A stretch of 64,000 bases of DNA from a virus. Shown in pieces: positions 24,578-33,082 of the stretch; positions within the stretch are counted from its first letter, which is position 1; every line of letters begins with the position of its first letter. The notes below the pieces were generated by a model. It was not told where the DNA came from. It saw only the letters and a program-made list of their open reading frames with translations, and did no database searches. The stretch is taken from the IMG/VR virus record IMGVR_UViG_3300033148_007251, positions 1-64,000 of that record. One strand, given 5' to 3'. A program made the translations under genes and the position numbers.

Positions 24578-24633
24578 TAATGTTTCGATTTATAAAATCT
24601 CATCAGTAACAGTAATATAACTGTTAGACACTA
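24578..24633 (-). ncRNA. type III hammerhead ribozyme, copy 2
   Basis: Minus strand, 56 nt. Stem III is UAGUGU (24633-24628) with ACAUUA (24583-24578), one G-U pair. C17 is at 24627, cleavage expected between 24627 and 24626. Stem I is a perfect hairpin UAACAGU-UAUAUU-ACUGUUA (24626-24607). The box CUGAUGA is at 24606-24600. Stem II is GAUUU-UAU-AAAUC (24599-24587), then GAA. Compared with copy 1, stem I and stem II bases differ but pairing is kept (C-G to U-A in stem II), which argues for selected RNA structure. The cleavage triplet is GUC in both. Confidence 0.9.
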
Positions 24634-25115
24634 AGAGCATCCATTAGCTTGCCTTATATAATAAGGTAGAGGCATCCTGGTATGTCCATTCGGTTCTCAA
24701 TGCTGTTAGGTTTTTAGTAACCCTGCATGATGGAGTCCTTGACTATTTGTCGAGGCGTCTATTTTTTTATTTCAAACAAGATGTTTTTTAATGGGTTTAC
24801 TTGCTGGCACCGTTTCCCGTGTGCCTCTTGTTTGTTCTTGTTTATATAGTACTGCAAACCGTGTGCCATGTTGTTAAATAAATCGTAATAAATATTAAAA
24901 GTAATGTAAGTTACTTAAATTATTATGTATATATTTTATCAAGATAATTTAAATACCTTTTGTTTATTGTAAATTTAGCTATTTTAGATACATTTAAAAT
25001 TGGACTGGACTGGACAGTCATACACTTTTGTAAATATTTATAATAGAATCAATATATTATAAGATGAATACTCTAAATCATACACTCCTGGACAGTCGTA
25101 CACTTTTTAACCCTA
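24634..25115 (-). other. gene-poor early leader with hairpin
   Basis: About 480 bases without a convincing gene, upstream (in leftward reading) of hammerhead copy 2. It holds a GGCAC/GTGCC hairpin at 24806-24825 and a repeated GGCACACGG block. An AT-rich stretch lies at 24880-25000, with operator-like direct repeats at 25011-25107. It probably serves as a long 5' leader plus promoter region; no clear -35/-10 pair was found. Confidence 0.4.
25011..25107. repeat. operator-like direct repeats
   Basis: TGGACAGTCATACACTTTT at 25011-25029 recurs at 25089-25107 with one change, 78 bases apart. A partial TCATACACT copy lies at 25078-25086, and TGGAC is tripled at 25001-25015. Spacing close to whole helical turns and position in the early leader suggest binding sites for a phage regulator; none is identified in the window. 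Confidence 0.5.
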
Positions 25116-25487
25116 TTATAGATCCTCAAACCATATAATTTTTTTCTTATCTACTATGTTAGGTTTAATATCTTGTTTTGACTTAGGTTTAAATATTGGT
25201 GTTTCAATAGGCTGTGTGTCAATAATGGCCCGTGGTATATATTCTACATAATCATTAATATATTCTTTTATTTGATTTACTGGCCAAAACCACTCCCCTC
25301 TAATGTGATATGTGGCAAAGCTTCTGTGCAACTCTTGTTCAAATCCTATATCTCCATCAATAGCTTTGATTATAGTTAATTGTTCCCATGAACCCGTTTG
25401 TAATTGTTTTAGTCTATCATTTATATCTCTACTTGTGTACCCGATTTTAATTGGCCCTGATGTCCCACTTTGTATAAAGTATATCAT
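25116..25487 (-). CDS. GIY-YIG nuclease, T5orf172/MUG113-like
   Basis: 123 aa. Short GIY-YIG variant: IYFIQSG.SGPIKIGYTSRD, then RLKQLQTGSWEQL, then the Glu-containing FEQELHRSFATYHIRGEWF, which is the T5orf172 pattern. Unlike HEG1-6 it has no NUMOD or HTH array. Phage T5 and relatives carry such proteins of unknown role; it may be a small nuclease rather than a homing enzyme. The C-terminal 40 residues are basic and unstructured. Confidence 0.8.
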   Translation of the reverse strand: MIYFIQSGTSGPIKIGYTSRDINDRLKQLQTGSWEQLTIIKAIDGDIGFEQELHRSFATYHIRGEWFWPVNQIKEYINDYVEYIPRAIIDTQPIETPIFKPKSKQDIKPNIVDKKKIIWFEDL

Positions 25488-25536
25488 GTTATTTTTCCCT
25501 TTTATTTGTTTTGATGCCTTTTTTATTAATTAAAGG

Positions 25537-25662
25537 TTATTCGTTAACTATTCCGGGATATACTACGATGTATCCTTGTTGGGCGTAAGAATCAGCCTTA
25601 CTTGGAACTCCATAATCGACGTGAACCCAACGGCCATTTATTTCCTTATAAAGTTTTACCAT
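25537..25662 (-). CDS. small phage protein, 41 aa
   Basis: Start at ATG 25662, eight bases behind AAGGAGA. Sequence GRWVHVDYGVPSKADSYAQQ followed by GYIVVYPG looks like a compact two-strand fold. It is probably the first gene read from the leftward promoter at 25771-25800. Function unknown. Confidence 0.6.
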   Translation of the reverse strand: MVKLYKEINGRWVHVDYGVPSKADSYAQQGYIVVYPGIVNE

Positions 25663-25770
25663 TTTGTTTTCTCCTTTGTTTTGTTGGTTTGTTTTGTTGT
25701 TATCTATATGTAGAAGCAAGATTAATGCCAGGTGTTATAATATTTGTTATTTAGTTTGTAACATTTGGAT

Positions 25771-25800
25771 ATTATAGTGTAAAAGTTGATGAATGTTCAA
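25771..25800 (-). promoter_or_regulatory. leftward early promoter
   Basis: On the minus strand TTGAAC (25800-25795), an 18-base spacer and TATAAT (25776-25771) make a good sigma-70 promoter. It points toward the early microgenes, with the first start about 110 bases downstream. It is divergent from the rightward promoter at 25912. Confidence 0.65.
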
Positions 25801-25911
25801 AACGACGTCAGGTTGAAAATTGTGTAATTGTGGCATCGACTACCAAAATTTGTCATATTTTTGCCATATTTTGTTATTGATGATTATTTTGAAATTAAAA
25901 ATTTACAGCCC

Positions 25912-25939
25912 TTGACAACTGAAATTTATGCTTTATTAT
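25912..25939 (+). promoter_or_regulatory. rightward promoter P1
   Basis: TTGACA at 25912-25917, 16-base spacer, TATTAT at 25934-25939. The surrounding 40 bases are nearly repeated at 26540-26579 (promoter P2), including the downstream ACT.AAAT.TATG stretch. It faces the virion operon. Confidence 0.7.
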
Positions 25940-25949
25940 ATAGTTATAA

Positions 25950-26252
25950 CCAATATATAAAATTATATGTGATCCGGTAAAATTTCTATTTAAGACCTGT
26001 ATACCGGCTATCAAAGTAACAACAGGCATCGGTTGGCTAACCGGTACAATAAATTCAAGCTATCCAATTTCAAATGGCATTTGTATCCGTCCATTTGGCC
26101 CCGTTCCTGCAACCCAGGGGATCATTGTGAATAAAGAGATTATTTGGAATCTCTTTGCCTCAGTTAAGACAGAACTGGATGAGGGCAATCGTTTTGTAAA
26201 AAGCGATTCAAACACAATGCGTTTTTTATATGAACTTATGACACGAAGTTGA
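25950..26252 (+). pseudogene. start-less coding remnant on the plus strand
   Basis: A frame open for about 100 codons from the TAA at 25947 to TGA 26252, without a usable start near its beginning. The C-terminal part reads like a natural protein (GICIRPFGPVPATQG, TELDEGNRFVKSDSN), and local GC content is above that of its surroundings. An antisense frame of 66 aa looks less natural. It may be the remains of a gene lost between the two promoters; no family is recognised. Confidence 0.35.
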
Positions 26253-26273
26253 CGACACATACGGCAAAAACAA

Positions 26274-26322
26274 TATCCCCCTATTTTAAATTTATTTTTT
26301 TTAAATTTAAAATAGGGGGATA
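26274..26322. terminator. perfect 21-bp inverted repeat with T7 loop
   Basis: Arms 26274-26294 and 26302-26322 pair without mismatch; each has five C or G at one end and an AT-rich remainder, with a loop of seven T. There is no T-run after the stem on the plus strand, so ordinary Rho-independent termination is uncertain. Lying between two rightward promoters and next to AT iterons, it could be a terminator, a replication-origin cruciform or a protein site. Confidence 0.55.
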
Positions 26323-26352
26323 ACTATCTTCAAAATTAACTTCTCCAATGGC

Positions 26353-26405
26353 AATATTAATTATTAAATATTAATTATTAAATATTAATTATTAAATATT
26401 AAAAA
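26353..26405. repeat. 14-bp AT iterons
   Basis: AATATTAATTATTA occurs three times head to tail (26353-26394), followed by a partial copy. The tract has no G or C. Together with the inverted repeat next door this resembles a DNA unwinding element, but no initiator site is proven. Confidence 0.7.
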
Positions 26406-26543
26406 TGCACGCTTATATAATAAGGTATATCGATAATCATACCAAGGTAACAATAATTATTTAATAGCTAAAATTAAATAAAAAAAATTTACATTTAATT
26501 CAACTCATTATGGATAAAAATAAAAATATTTTGCCGTTGCCCC

Positions 26544-26571
26544 TTGACAACTAAAATCTATGTATTATATT
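26544..26571 (+). promoter_or_regulatory. rightward promoter P2
   Basis: TTGACA at 26544-26549, 16-base spacer, TATATT at 26566-26571. It is a near copy of P1. The predicted start near 26578 coincides with a seven-codon ATG frame (MKVFYIN) at 26578-26601, a possible leader peptide. It reads into the terminase operon. Confidence 0.7.
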
Positions 26572-26599
26572 ATAGAAATGAAAGTGTTTTATATAAATT

Positions 26600-26711
26600 A
26601 AGTCTTTACAAGCAACAAGAATAAGCCAAACTTAAACCTTAAACCTTATCAGGATTGCTTTAAAGACTTGTAAAAACTGTAAAAACGGCTTAAAAGGTTT
26701 TTACAGTTTTT
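26600..26711 (+). terminator. attenuator-like leader of the terminase operon
   Basis: A 15-bp perfect hairpin (26672-26686 with 26697-26711) ends in a T-run, like a Rho-independent terminator. Upstream, AAGTCTTTA at 26600-26608 pairs with TAAAGACTT at 26661-26669. Alternatively TTTACAAG at 26605-26612 can pair with CTTGTAAA at 26667-26674, overlapping the hairpin base. Mutually exclusive pairings in a 200-base leader suggest regulated read-through. Confidence 0.5.
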
Positions 26712-26806
26712 AATGTTTCTTTGAGTTTATTAAAAAAAACGTTAATTTTATTAAAAATTATATATATATTATGGCGACATTTATAAGAAAAAACAGCGGA
26801 GACAGT

Positions 26807-27406
26807 ATGGAAAAGAAAAAATCCTCTCCTGTTACGAGCAACAAAAAGAAGGTGACTGTAAAAAAACCGAAAATCACCAAAGATTCCCCAATGACCCGTA
26901 ATATGAAGCTGTTTGCCGATAGGTGGTTGGTTGATCGTAATGCCACAAAAGCGTATAAAATAGCATTTCCTAATACCAAGAACGATCAGTCAGCAGGTGC
27001 TCAGGGTTGCGTTATGTTAAAGGATCCAAGGGTACAGAAACACATCAAGGAGAAAATGGCGAATATTGCCAAGAAGATTGATATCGACATCGAGTGGGTG
27101 CTTCGAAGGTTCAAGTTGCTCGTCGATTATAATGTGGATGATTTCTTTGATGAGGACGGTAATGTGAGACCGCTTGAACAAATCTCGCCTGATAAGCTTT
27201 ATGCTGTCTGTGGCCTAAAATCAGTAACAACGATTACAAATAAGAAGAAGAAGCAGATAAAGAGAACGATTATAAAAGACCTCAAGTTCCCAGATAAAAA
27301 AGGAGTGTTGGATTCTCTCGCTAAATACTTGGGGATGTTTGCCGAAGACAATAAACAAAAAGTTGCAACTGTGCCTGAAGTACTGAATATCAGGCTGGTA
27401 GATTAA
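26807..27406 (+). CDS. terS: terminase small subunit
   Basis: 199 aa from ATG 26807, chosen because GGAG lies 7 bases before it; an in-frame ATG at 26771 has no ribosome site. After a lysine-rich tail (KKKVTVKKPKI), residues about 25-100 match terminase small subunit family 2: FADRWLVDRNATKAYKIAFP, then GCVMLKDPRVQKHI. It binds packaging sites on phage DNA and hands them to the large subunit encoded next. A winged or helical C-terminal half follows. Confidence 0.8.
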   Translation: MEKKKSSPVTSNKKKVTVKKPKITKDSPMTRNMKLFADRWLVDRNATKAYKIAFPNTKNDQSAGAQGCVMLKDPRVQKHIKEKMANIAKKIDIDIEWVLRRFKLLVDYNVDDFFDEDGNVRPLEQISPDKLYAVCGLKSVTTITNKKKKQIKRTIIKDLKFPDKKGVLDSLAKYLGMFAEDNKQKVATVPEVLNIRLVD

Positions 27407-27434
27407 ATAAAATGATTATGTGAGTGCAATTATT

Positions 27435-28673
27435 ATGGATATAAATATCAGCAGGAAGCTTTTTAATCCAGCATATTTGCCTTACTTAGACGATCAGTCC
27501 AGAACTCAAATTTTTTTCGGAGGAGCATCCTCAGGTAAATCTATTTTTGTCGTTGGGCAAAGAGTTGTTTATGATCTCATAAAAGGTGACAGAAACTATT
27601 TAATTATCCGAAACGTTGCCGATACTTCTCGAAAATCGACATTCAAGGAAGTTAGAAAAATCATTTTTGATTGGAAATTAGACGAATATTTTAACATAAA
27701 TAAATCAGACATGGTAATTACATGCCTGGTTAACGGTCACCAGGCAATGTTTGCTGGGTTGGATAATGTAGAAAAGCTTAAATCAATTACTGCAGATAAG
27801 GGCGTTATAACAGATATAGTAGTGGAAGAAGCGACGGAGACGAAAGAAGATGACCTGAGACAGTTACAAAAAAGACTCAGGGGGAAATCCAAAGTTAAAA
27901 AAAGAATGACCTTAGTATTTAATCCGATCGCCAAGGTGCACTGGATACACAAAATTTATTTTGTCGGTAATTTTTATGATGGAGAAACGCTTTATCATAA
28001 AGACAATCTCCTTATCTTAAAGACTACCTATAAAGATAATTTGCGGTTTCTCGAAAAAGATGATATCGATGCTCTGGAAAATGAGACAAACAAATACTTT
28101 CGGGAAGTATACACTTTAGGCAACTGGGGCGTTTTTGGAGACGTAATATTTACAAATTGGACAGTAAAAGATTTGTCCGAAATGATACCCACTTTCGACA
28201 ATAATAGGAACGGCTTGGACTTTGGTTATGCATCGGATCCTGCAGCTTACAATAGAATGCACTTCGACAAAAAGAGAAAAACTATTTATATTTATAAAGA
28301 ATTTCATGAAAAGGGCCTCACAAATCCAGAATTAGCAGCAATGTTACGCCCCGTTGTCGGTAATGATGTACTGGTGTGTGATTGTTCAGAACCGAAAAGT
28401 ATACAAGAATTGAAAGACGAAGGAATAAACGCTATTGGTGCTCGAAAAGGCCCCGACTCAGTGACATTTGGTATTCAATGGCTCCAGGGTAATAAGATCG
28501 TTATCCATAAAGAGTGTCAAGAAACGATTAATGAGTTTCAATTGTATCAATGGAAAAAGGATAAATACGGCGAGACGATGCCGAGGCCGATAGATAAGTA
28601 CAATCATCACCTGGATTGTATTCGTTATAGCTTAGAAGATGACATGGAAAAAGCGGCCATATTCATAGCTTAA
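27435..28673 (+). CDS. terL: terminase large subunit
   Basis: 412 aa from ATG 27435 (a GTG at 27420 is possible; neither has a clear ribosome site). The ATPase has IFFGGASSGKSIFV (Walker A, about residues 28-41) and DIVVEEATE (Walker B). The nuclease begins with GLDFGYASDPAAY, continues with VCDCSEPKSI and ends with DKYNHHLDCIRYSLE, giving the acidic residues of the RNase H-like fold. It matches the PBSX/Terminase_3 type. It packages DNA through the portal. Confidence 0.93.
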   Translation: MDINISRKLFNPAYLPYLDDQSRTQIFFGGASSGKSIFVVGQRVVYDLIKGDRNYLIIRNVADTSRKSTFKEVRKIIFDWKLDEYFNINKSDMVITCLVNGHQAMFAGLDNVEKLKSITADKGVITDIVVEEATETKEDDLRQLQKRLRGKSKVKKRMTLVFNPIAKVHWIHKIYFVGNFYDGETLYHKDNLLILKTTYKDNLRFLEKDDIDALENETNKYFREVYTLGNWGVFGDVIFTNWTVKDLSEMIPTFDNNRNGLDFGYASDPAAYNRMHFDKKRKTIYIYKEFHEKGLTNPELAAMLRPVVGNDVLVCDCSEPKSIQELKDEGINAIGARKGPDSVTFGIQWLQGNKIVIHKECQETINEFQLYQWKKDKYGETMPRPIDKYNHHLDCIRYSLEDDMEKAAIFIA

Positions 28674-28684
28674 GGAAATTAGAC

Positions 28685-30664
28685 ATGCAAATTACAAACG
28701 CAATAAAGAATTTCTTTTCTCGCAATCTGGCTTTTTCTAATTCGTTTGCCATTAAAACAGGCACACCAATTTATAAAGATTGGACTGTGCAAAAAGCGGT
28801 CAAAGACGGATACAAAGTTAATAGTTGGGTCTATAGGGCGGTTAGTTTAATTACCAAATCTGCATCAAGTGTCCCCTGGATCGTAGTGAACGAAGATGGT
28901 GAATCAGTAGATCATTATCTGAGTAATCTCATGAAACATCCAAATAATGCCGTTTCGAGACAAGATATGTTCGAGCTCCTTGTGGCATGGCTTGAATTAA
29001 GCGGGAATGCTTATGTGAAAACAGTTAAGGTTGCTGGAAAAACAATTGAGCTATGGCCTGTGTCTCCGGATCGCTTAAAACCAGTTTTGTCCAAAAACAT
29101 CTCCGAATGGATTAGCGGTTATGCTTTGGATGAATCAACTAAGGCGGATTTTGAGTCTGATGAAATTATTCATTTTAAGTATTTTGATCCAGCTAATCCT
29201 TATGAAGGGATTGGCTCCTTGCAGGCGGTTTGCAAAACGGTTGATGTAGACGTAGATCAGTTAAATTGGAATAAGTCATCTATGCAGAATAGAGGCGTAC
29301 TTGACGGAGTGTTTTCATTCAAGAAAGAGTTTCGCTCCCAGGAACAAGCGGATGCTATCTCTACGAAGCTTAATGAGAAGCATGCAGGGGGGTTCAACGC
29401 ACATAAATTAGGTGTTGTAGGGAGCGAGGCAAAATATATAAGAACAGCTCTTACCCCAGTTCAAATGGATTTTATTAGTTCCAGAAAGTTTAACAGAGAT
29501 GAGATATTCATTGTTTTTGGCGTGCCTCCGCAATATGCAGGGACGCAAGAGTCTTCGACATATAATAATTATCAAACATCAGAATTGATTTTCTGGTTCC
29601 AAAAAATTATTCCTTTGCTTGATGATTTAAGAGACACCTTAAATTTCTTTTTTAGAGATGAACTTGGAGAAGGCCTTAAGCTCACTTTTGACCTAAGTAG
29701 AATTCCGGCAATTAGACGAGCGCTTCTGGAAAGATCAAAAACGGCAAAAATATTATTTGACATGGGAGTCCCCGTAAATCAACTGAATCGGATATTTGAA
29801 TTTGGCATTGAAGAATTTGAAGGTTGGAAAGTATCTCGTGTTGGTAACAATTCCACGGCTGAAAAGGTAGAGACAAAATCAACAAGTAAAAATATCGAGA
29901 CACGTAAAACATTGTTGTCACAGAGAGACATAGAATCTGAAGTGAAAACCAGGATGGACTTCGCTGATAGTAAAGTTAAAAGCATAGAGATTTTGCTGGG
30001 AGACCAACAAGAAGTTATATTCGATGCTATTGAAGCGAAGGCGAATAATAAAGGTATAGTTAATTGGATCGATGTTGAGCGGTTATTGTCAAGCACTTGG
30101 TCTGATTGGATAAATGTATATACCAGTTTAACGAGTGAATATGCCGAAATAGCGGCAGGACAAGTAGTGATTGTAAAAAGAGCCACAGTTGAAGCTGAAA
30201 TTAAAGATTTAATCAATTTGTACCTTGTGGAAGAAAAAACGGTTTTAACGGAGATAAGCTTGATTTCCAAATCAACAGTTGGCAAGTTGATCGATCAAGT
30301 TGAAGAAGGAATCGAAAACGCATGGACAGTCTCAGCGCTACAGCAGGCAATAGTAGATATAGGGGTCTTCTCCCCGGCAAGAGCATTGACATTATCCAGA
30401 ACCATAACGGGTACAGCGGGTAGCATCGGTCAGTTTGTTAGTGCTCGACACTCAGGAGCGACGCATAAAAAATGGATCAATTCCGTGTTTGATGTCAGAG
30501 ACTTACATGTTACCAGAGCGGCTCAGCCAGCAGTAAAGATTAACGATAGATTTAGCGCTATGGACGGAGCTTTTCAGGGGCCGCTGTATCCTTTAGATAA
30601 TGTATTAACTCCAGGAGATCGAATAAATTGTAGATGTTCAATAAGTTTTGAGATTCGGAAGTAA
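28685..30664 (+). CDS. portal protein fused to a MuF-type head morphogenesis domain
   Basis: 659 aa. Residues 1-400 are an HK97-type portal: VNSWVYRAVSLITKSASSVP, LLVAWLELSGNAYV, DEIIHFKYFDPANPYEGIGS and the conserved VFGVPPQYAG. The C-terminal 150 residues contain HKKWINSVFDVRDLHV and GDRINCRCSISF, the MuF signature. MuF is usually a separate gene after the portal; fusion occurs in several phages. The portal forms the dodecameric DNA entry pore. The start follows AAGGAAATTAGAC. Confidence 0.88.
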   Translation: MQITNAIKNFFSRNLAFSNSFAIKTGTPIYKDWTVQKAVKDGYKVNSWVYRAVSLITKSASSVPWIVVNEDGESVDHYLSNLMKHPNNAVSRQDMFELLVAWLELSGNAYVKTVKVAGKTIELWPVSPDRLKPVLSKNISEWISGYALDESTKADFESDEIIHFKYFDPANPYEGIGSLQAVCKTVDVDVDQLNWNKSSMQNRGVLDGVFSFKKEFRSQEQADAISTKLNEKHAGGFNAHKLGVVGSEAKYIRTALTPVQMDFISSRKFNRDEIFIVFGVPPQYAGTQESSTYNNYQTSELIFWFQKIIPLLDDLRDTLNFFFRDELGEGLKLTFDLSRIPAIRRALLERSKTAKILFDMGVPVNQLNRIFEFGIEEFEGWKVSRVGNNSTAEKVETKSTSKNIETRKTLLSQRDIESEVKTRMDFADSKVKSIEILLGDQQEVIFDAIEAKANNKGIVNWIDVERLLSSTWSDWINVYTSLTSEYAEIAAGQVVIVKRATVEAEIKDLINLYLVEEKTVLTEISLISKSTVGKLIDQVEEGIENAWTVSALQQAIVDIGVFSPARALTLSRTITGTAGSIGQFVSARHSGATHKKWINSVFDVRDLHVTRAAQPAVKINDRFSAMDGAFQGPLYPLDNVLTPGDRINCRCSISFEIRK

Positions 30665-30698
30665 CAAATAACTTGATGTAAAAAAATGGAGACACAAT

Positions 30699-31820
30699 AT
30701 GAAAATGAAAACACTTGAATATAGGGGTTTTAACTCGACCCTGGATCTGAGAACAGCAGACGGTAATGAATGGATCTTTGAAGGGTATGCAGTAACATGG
30801 AATACCATAGATGATTACAGAACGACTTTTAAAAGAGGCGCATTCAAGAAGACGATTTCGGAGCGAGGCAAGCACATAAAGATTTTGTGGAATCATGACT
30901 CGGACGAACCAATTGGCAAGATTGTTGAGTTGAGAGAAGACGACATCGGCCTGTTTATTAGAGGACTTTTAACAGAGGGGGTAACAAAGGCAGCAGACGT
31001 TTATCACAATCTTAAGGCTGGCGTTATTGACACTTTGTCATTTGGATTTATCCCCCTGCAGAAAAAAGCAGCGGATAAAGATGGAGTCGTTTGCATAACT
31101 GAAGTAAAGTTGTACGAGATTTCTCCTGTAACATTTGAGGCGAACTCAACAGCCGTTATTACGGACGTAAGAACCAAAGAAGATTCTTCAAATCAAGAAA
31201 ACAAAGAAGGGCGTTCCGAAGATTTCGGGGAGACAGTAAATGAATCACTTCTGGCCAAAGAGGGGTATTTGTTATTTGATGCTTTGTGTGAGACTCTACA
31301 AGATATATGGTGGAATAATGATGATAAAGAGGATATAGTATCGAAACAAGATAAAGTGATTGCAGAGTTCCATGCAGCTTATCTTAAATGGTCTTCTGGA
31401 TATATAGACAAGTTTTGGAGCGAAAGAAAAACGGCCTTGGCGAGAAATGATCTTGCTAAAGCATTTGTTCTTGAATTGAAGGATTCACTTGAAGTGATGT
31501 CGAGTAACACTTCCTTCACTATCAAGGAGATTAAAGCACTTTCTTCAGGAAAGATACTTACTAAAGAGAGTCGCAAGAAATTGGTCGAGCTTCCTGAGCC
31601 TATCAGGGCTGCACACCAAAAAGAGAGATGCAAAGTCGTTGAGTCACTTTGTGATGAATTGAGAGTTGGTGGATTTAGTGTTGCCGAAAGTCAAAGGTTT
31701 AGTTCTTTGCTGAGACTAAGAGATATCCAGAAAAGGGAAGATGTATTAAGTTTTCCAAATATTTCAAACAATATTATTTCTGAATTGGTGAAGATTAGAG
31801 GCAGCATTAATCAAGAGTAA
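30699..31820 (+). CDS. prohead maturation protease with long C-terminal extension
   Basis: 373 aa. The HK97 prohead protease fold occupies about 160 residues: FEGYAVTWNTID, FKRGAFKKTI, ILWNHDSDEPIGK (catalytic His) and IDTLSFGFIP (catalytic Ser). The remaining 200 residues are helical and charged and may serve as an internal scaffold, as often found upstream of capsid genes. It should cleave the capsid delta domain during maturation. GGAGAC precedes the ATG. Confidence 0.88.
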   Translation: MKMKTLEYRGFNSTLDLRTADGNEWIFEGYAVTWNTIDDYRTTFKRGAFKKTISERGKHIKILWNHDSDEPIGKIVELREDDIGLFIRGLLTEGVTKAADVYHNLKAGVIDTLSFGFIPLQKKAADKDGVVCITEVKLYEISPVTFEANSTAVITDVRTKEDSSNQENKEGRSEDFGETVNESLLAKEGYLLFDALCETLQDIWWNNDDKEDIVSKQDKVIAEFHAAYLKWSSGYIDKFWSERKTALARNDLAKAFVLELKDSLEVMSSNTSFTIKEIKALSSGKILTKESRKKLVELPEPIRAAHQKERCKVVESLCDELRVGGFSVAESQRFSSLLRLRDIQKREDVLSFPNISNNIISELVKIRGSINQE

Positions 31821-31855
31821 ACAAAATTTATAAAAATACAAAAAAGGAGTATAGC

Positions 31856-33067
31856 ATGTCAAAAGATTTAAAAGAATTTAATGAAGAATTGAACAAAACA
31901 TTCGACGAATTTAAGAAAAGAAATGACCTGGCAATCGAAGAGGCTGAGAAAAGATCCGGAATTGCGACAGCAGAGACTTCTGCTATTGTCGAAAAGGTAA
32001 ATGCTGATATTACTGAAATCAGAGCATCTATGAAAGAAATTGAAACTCGCATGAGCCGACCTAATTTCAATCCTGAAGGCAAAAACGAGGTTAATGCCGA
32101 TGTAGAGCTTAGAAAAGCATCTTTTAATAAATGGTTGCGATTTGGATTCGATGGAGAAAAAACTTCTTGGACACCTGAAGAGAAGCGATCTTTATCTTCA
32201 GCATCTGATGGTACTGGCGGTTTTCTTGTGCCAGTTGAATGGGAATCGGGCATCATAATGAACGCTTATGATCTTGCTGAATTGCGTCCTATTTGTCAGG
32301 TTGGAACCACTGGAAGAGACACTGTGCAGCTCGGTGCGTTGTCTAAGCCGACTGTAGCATGGGGTAGGTCAGATATTGCAATTTCTACTCAATCATTAAC
32401 AGCCGGAGGAGAAAGGATAACGATCTATCCGTTAAGAGCAATTGCTCTTGTTCATAATGATACTCTTGAGGACGCAGATGCTGATCTCAATTCTGAGATT
32501 AACAATGCTTTTGGTAGAGCTGTTGCTGAGGCCGAAGATGATGCTTTTGCTATTGGTGCAGGAGATGATTCTCCAAGGGGTGTATCATCTGATTCAAGGG
32601 TTCAGGCAAATTATGTTTTCTCTGGTGTTTCTGATGCTTTGTCAGATTCTACTCATAACGGCGTTGATGTACTAACTGACTGTATGTACAAACCAAAGAA
32701 GGCTTATCGTAAAAACGGTACATGGGCATTCAATTCAACAACTGAAGCAGCTATTCGTAAGTTAAAAGACGGAGAAGGTCGTTATCTGTGGCAGCCTCCA
32801 GTTCAGGAAGGACGACCGGCTTTATTGCTTGGTAAACCTATTGTTAATCCTGAAGGTATGGCTGATATTGCAGCCAATGCTTATGTTGTTGTATTTGGTG
32901 ATTTCATGGCCGGTTACAAAATTAGAGATCGTAAAGGGATTACAGTTACTCGGCTTGTTGAGCGTTACGCAGAGTACGAGCAAACTGGTTTCAAGATTGT
33001 CGCCCGAGTTGGTGGACAAGTAACTTTGGCAGAGGCCTTTGGTTGCCTTAAAATCGCTACATCATAG
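31856..33067 (+). CDS. HK97-type major capsid protein
   Basis: 403 aa. The first 75 residues form a charged coiled coil (delta domain; FNEELNKTFDEFKKRNDLA), expected to be removed by the protease. The shell domain starts near SSASDGTGGFLVPVEW, then LRPICQV, followed by a P-loop and A-domain ending VGGQVTLAEAFGCLK. This matches the HK97 fold order. It follows the protease gene by 35 bases with an AAGGAG site. Confidence 0.92.
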   Translation: MSKDLKEFNEELNKTFDEFKKRNDLAIEEAEKRSGIATAETSAIVEKVNADITEIRASMKEIETRMSRPNFNPEGKNEVNADVELRKASFNKWLRFGFDGEKTSWTPEEKRSLSSASDGTGGFLVPVEWESGIIMNAYDLAELRPICQVGTTGRDTVQLGALSKPTVAWGRSDIAISTQSLTAGGERITIYPLRAIALVHNDTLEDADADLNSEINNAFGRAVAEAEDDAFAIGAGDDSPRGVSSDSRVQANYVFSGVSDALSDSTHNGVDVLTDCMYKPKKAYRKNGTWAFNSTTEAAIRKLKDGEGRYLWQPPVQEGRPALLLGKPIVNPEGMADIAANAYVVVFGDFMAGYKIRDRKGITVTRLVERYAEYEQTGFKIVARVGGQVTLAEAFGCLKIATS

Positions 33068-33082
33068 TAAGGAGGATAAAAT

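Noticed and set aside
26060-26260. 66-aa minus-strand ORF in the control region
   Set aside because: It is antisense to a more protein-like plus frame and has no ribosome site.
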